Shown: in pieces, positions 60,807 through 64,000 of the stretch
How the letters are laid out: every line of letters starts with the position of its first letter
Position numbering within the stretch: position 1 is the stretch's first letter
Assembly (NCBI RefSeq): GCF_037975245.1
Contig: NC_092567.1
Span: forward strand, 2,393,714-2,457,713
Length of the DNA: 64,000 bases
Source of the DNA: Apostichopus japonicus
Taxonomy: Eukaryota > Echinodermata > Holothuroidea > Aspidochirotida > Stichopodidae
Direction: 5' to 3'
Translations under genes and position numbers: made by a program
Notes under the pieces: generated by a model
Seen by the model: the letters and a program-made list of their open reading frames with translations, nothing else
Told to the model about the DNA's origin: nothing
Database searches by the model: none

Positions 60807-61227
60807 TAGAAAGAATGGCGGTTGTGTTATAAACAATACTTCCTCAAGCTGCTGAGTGATAAATATATTAACATACTTTATATGGTGTATAAGGCCAGAG
60901 ACTGTATACTTCGCTTCTGTCCATGATGTAGGCCCAACCATTCATAATTCATGTTCGCCTCTATGTGGACCGAACATTAGCTTGAAAGGTAATGTTACAC
61001 CTAATTAATAAGAATGTAATGAATTCCAATGATGATTAGTTAAGGCTAATGATGTAATAAAACCCTCTCATGTTTATGTATATGGTTGATGATTATTCAT
61101 GAGATGCTGATTATTGTGTTTACTGTTGAACTTTAATTCCCCTTTTCTTGTTTATTATTCCCAGAAAGTTTTCCGTTCTTCATTTATACTTGTATAATTA
61201 TACTTTACGTGTAATATAATAAATTGT

Positions 61228-62757
61228 TAGAGGAGTGGAGAAAGAGATGAGAGATGGAGAGGGTGGGGATGGAGAGGGTGGGGGATGGAGGGGTTTGAGG
61301 GAGATGTAGGGGTTTGATGGAGATGGAGGGGGTTGGGGAGTTGGAGAGGGTGGGGAATGGAAGGGTGTGAGGGAGATGGAGCGGGTTGGGGAGTTGGAGA
61401 GGGTGGGGATGGAGGGAGATGGAGGGGTTTGAGGGAGGGGTTGGGAAGTTGGAGAGGTTGGGGGATGGAGGGGTGTGAGGGAGATGGAACGGGTTGGGGA
61501 GTTGGAGAGGGTGGGGAATGGAGGGGTGTGAGGGAGATGGAGCGGGTTGGGGAGTTGGAGAGGGATGGGGAGTTGGAGAGGGTGGGGATGGAGGGAGATG
61601 GAGGGGTTTGAGGGAGGAGTTGGAGAGGTTGGGGGATGGAGGGGTGTGAGGGAGATGGAGCGGGTTGGGGAGTTGGAGAGGGTGGGGGATGGAGGGGTGT
61701 GAGGGAGATGGAGCGGGTTGGGGAGTTGGAGCGGGTGGGGATGGAGGGAGATGGAGGGGTTTTAGGGAGGGGTTGGGGAGTTGGAGAGGGTGGGGGATGG
61801 AGTGGTGTGAAGGAGATGGAGCGGGTTGGGGAGTTGGAGAGGTTGGGGAATGGTGGGGTGTGAGGGAGATGGAGCGGGTTGGGGAGTTGGAGAGGGTGGG
61901 GGATGGAGGGGTTTGAGGGAGATCGAGGGGTTTGATGAAGATGTGGGGGTTTGATGGAGGGGGTTGGGGAGTTGGAGAGGGTGGGGAATGGAGGGGTGTG
62001 AGGGAGATGGAGCGGGTTGGGGAGTTGGAGCGGGTGGGGATGGAGGGAGATGGAGGGGTTTGAGGGAGGGGTTGGGGAGTTGGAGAGGGTGGGGGATAGA
62101 GGGGTGTGAGGGAGCGGGTTGGGGAGTTGGAAAGGGTGGGGATGGAGGGAGATGGAGGGGTTTGAGGGAGGGGTTGGGGAGTTGGAGAGGTTGGGGGATG
62201 GAGGGGTGTGAGGGAGATGGAGCGGGTTGGGAGTTGGAGAGGGTGGGGAATGGAGGGGTGTGAGGGAGATGGAGCGGGTTGGGGAGTTGGAGCGGGTGGG
62301 GATGGAGGGAGATGGAGGTATTTGGGGGGGTTGGAGAGGCTGGGGGATGGAGGGATGTGAGGGAGCGGGTTGGGGAGTTGGAGAGGGTGGGGATGGAGGG
62401 AGATGGAGTGGTTTGAGGGAGGGGTTGGGGAGTTGGAGAGGGTGGGGGATGGAGGGGTGTGAGGGAGATGGAGCGGGTTGGGGAGTTGGAGAGGGTGGGG
62501 ATGGAGGGAGATGGAGTGGTTTGAGGGAGGGGTTGGGGAGTTGGAGAGGGTGGGGGATGGAGGGGTGTGAGGGAGATGGAAGGGGTTGGGGAGATTAATG
62601 AGTTGGGGATGGAGGGTCTTGTGGGGTAGGAGGGGTTTGAGGGAGATGGAGGGGGTTGGGGAGATGGAGGGGTTTGAGAGATATGGAGGGGTTGGGGAGA
62701 TAGAGGGGGTTGAGGAGATGGAAGGGGTTTGGGAGATGGTAGGGACGATGGTTATAA
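61228..62757 (+). repeat. G-rich purine minisatellite, about 108-bp higher-order unit
   Basis: About 1.5 kb of nearly pure A/G/T with almost no C. Modules such as GGGTTGGGGAGTTGGAGAGG and ATGGAGGGGTGTGAGGGAG recur, combining into a higher-order unit of about 108 bases, with insertions and deletions of modules. Many G-runs of three or more give dense G-quadruplex potential. The Gly/Trp/Glu-rich open frames across it are products of the low-complexity sequence. Confidence 0.9.
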
Positions 62758-62824
62758 ACAGTATTTTTTCTATCTTTCCTAACAGGGTCAGTGCATTGCC
62801 ATTTACACGCAGTAGTTTAGTATT

Positions 62825-63473
62825 CAGGGCCGTAGCCTGCGCATGGGTAGCTGCCCTTTGAGATTTACACTTTCTAAATGAAAGTAGGCCTACGATAAAT
62901 GTTCATATCATTTCTTCTGATTTAATTAGTCTGTAGTGTGCAAACTCTGAGATTCTAGGCATGTGGTGTAGGAATGGCGTTAGTAACATAAGGTTTACTT
63001 TAACTGCTCATCACGTATATGCACGATCTCTGATGCGACTACTGTTTCTGGTGGTTTTCAGAGGGGGGGGGGGGCGGGCTGGTGGCAGAGGGGGATTAGA
63101 ATAACAATAAAGGTAGAGAGCTCCAAAGATTTAACCTGCATGAACAGTGTAGCAGTCTTACGTGAAACTACGGTTCATAAATATACTTATTACGTATGTT
63201 TCACTGTTATCCCCTATATTAGTGCCACAATGTTTTACTAAGAATACACGGTCTACTCACTCAGTTCATTCCCCCTCCCCTACCCGCAGTAGGTCCTTAG
63301 ATAGTGTCATGACGGTCCCTTTTTGGAAATGACCAACCCACTCAAATTTCTTGAAAAAGCGCCTGGTACCGTATATCCGCACATCAAAGCATCGCTATGT
63401 AACATTTGGACGATACATTTTTTCTCGATGTTCCTTAACTGCTGCTAGGAATTCTACCCAGGCTACGGCCCTG
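62825..63473. mobile_element. Terminal-inverted-repeat element, 649 bp
   Basis: The left end CAGGGCCGTAGCCTG is matched exactly by the reverse complement of the right end. The flanking octamers (TTAGTATT and ATGTTTAT) do not match, so there is no visible target-site duplication. The right subterminal CGATAC...TTCCTTAACTGC recurs at about 34588-34613. Confidence 0.6.
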
Positions 63474-64000
63474 ATGTTTATCTTTATTTTTATGATTTGT
63501 TGTTTCCGATTAAGTGAATGTGCCTAAATACCAAATACTGCTTTTCAAATGTATTTATAATACCATATGTGTGCATGTTGTATATGTCTGGATAACTAGA
63601 TAACCTTGTGTTCAAAGTTTAGATGTTTCCTTTTGGGTTTAAGTTTAAATCTGAATAATCATGATTAATGCCATAAGTTACATCAGGAGGTGAAATAGAT
63701 AAGTCTTTTTAATTCAAAGCTAATCTTGTCAAATGTGACTTTTATTAAATATATTTATGAATGACACATCAATTCAGGCACCAAACAGAAGTAAACCTGA
63801 AGATTTGTAGAGTCCGACTCGTGGACCACTGGCGGGGATTCGCCCCTGAACCCCACCCAAAAAGGCTTTGCGCTAAGTCGACTCCTTCGGTTTATTCATG
63901 TTTCCTATTTATGCCCCCCCCCCCACCCAACTCTCAATTCGGATTGATGCTCCTGATCAGAGCATTTTCTATTTTAGCTTAAAGCAGCTGGTTGTGTGTG

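Noticed and set aside
61333-62861. Long Gly/Trp/Glu-rich open frames (75-123 codons) on the plus strand
   Set aside because: They follow directly from a C-poor G-rich minisatellite; all frames are open because stops are rare in such sequence.

Overview
The window looks like non-coding-rich nuclear DNA of a marine invertebrate deuterostome, most likely an echinoderm and possibly a sea cucumber. The evidence is short exons with canonical GT/AG splice sites separated by kilobase introns, low GC, many long G or C homopolymers, tRNA-derived SINEs, CR1-like LINE debris and many hAT-type DNA transposons. The protein remnants (an NLR-type leucine-rich-repeat tail and a SAMD3-like protein) fit gene families expanded in echinoderms. 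The species assignment is inference; nothing in the window fixes it.

Gene content is sparse. The best model is the 3' part of a minus-strand gene whose five last coding exons (45083-44875, 37358-37282, 14728-14664, 8233-8198, 3471-3409) join in a single open frame with every splice phase consistent. It encodes two leucine-rich-repeat-like segments followed by a conserved-looking tail and a natural stop; the N-terminal part lies upstream (above 45.1 kb) or outside the window. Minus-strand fragments of an apparently related, broken NLR-like sequence lie at 53.3-55.8 kb.

The 22.5 kb intron between exons at 37.3 and 14.7 kb carries a plus-strand SAMD3-like gene remnant (18.29-23.36 kb) of four phase-consistent exons, with two in-frame stops in one exon and a one-base frameshift at an A9 run in the last, so it reads as a recent pseudogene. 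The same intron holds CR1 LINE pieces (19.3-20.7 kb), satellite-like and tandem repeats (21.9-27.5 kb), a 2.1 kb hAT element with transposase C-terminal remnants (28018-30110), a 765 bp hAT MITE (33242-34006) and a possible GPCR-like relic (36.77-37.17 kb). Further hAT elements lie at 39407-40437 (with a nested element) and 50575-52343; four elements have matching 8 bp (7/8 in one) target-site duplications.

The right end has a tentative plus-strand exon chain of unknown function (56.6-60.5 kb), a SINE (59.6-60.0 kb), and a 1.5 kb purine-rich, G-rich minisatellite (61.2-62.8 kb). Other notable structures are a 166 bp near-perfect fold-back at 15.5 kb, an interstitial telomere-like block at 53.1 kb, and seven perfect TGACGTCA palindromes within the first 15.1 kb. 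No rRNA, functional tRNA, CRISPR or bacterial-type operon is seen.
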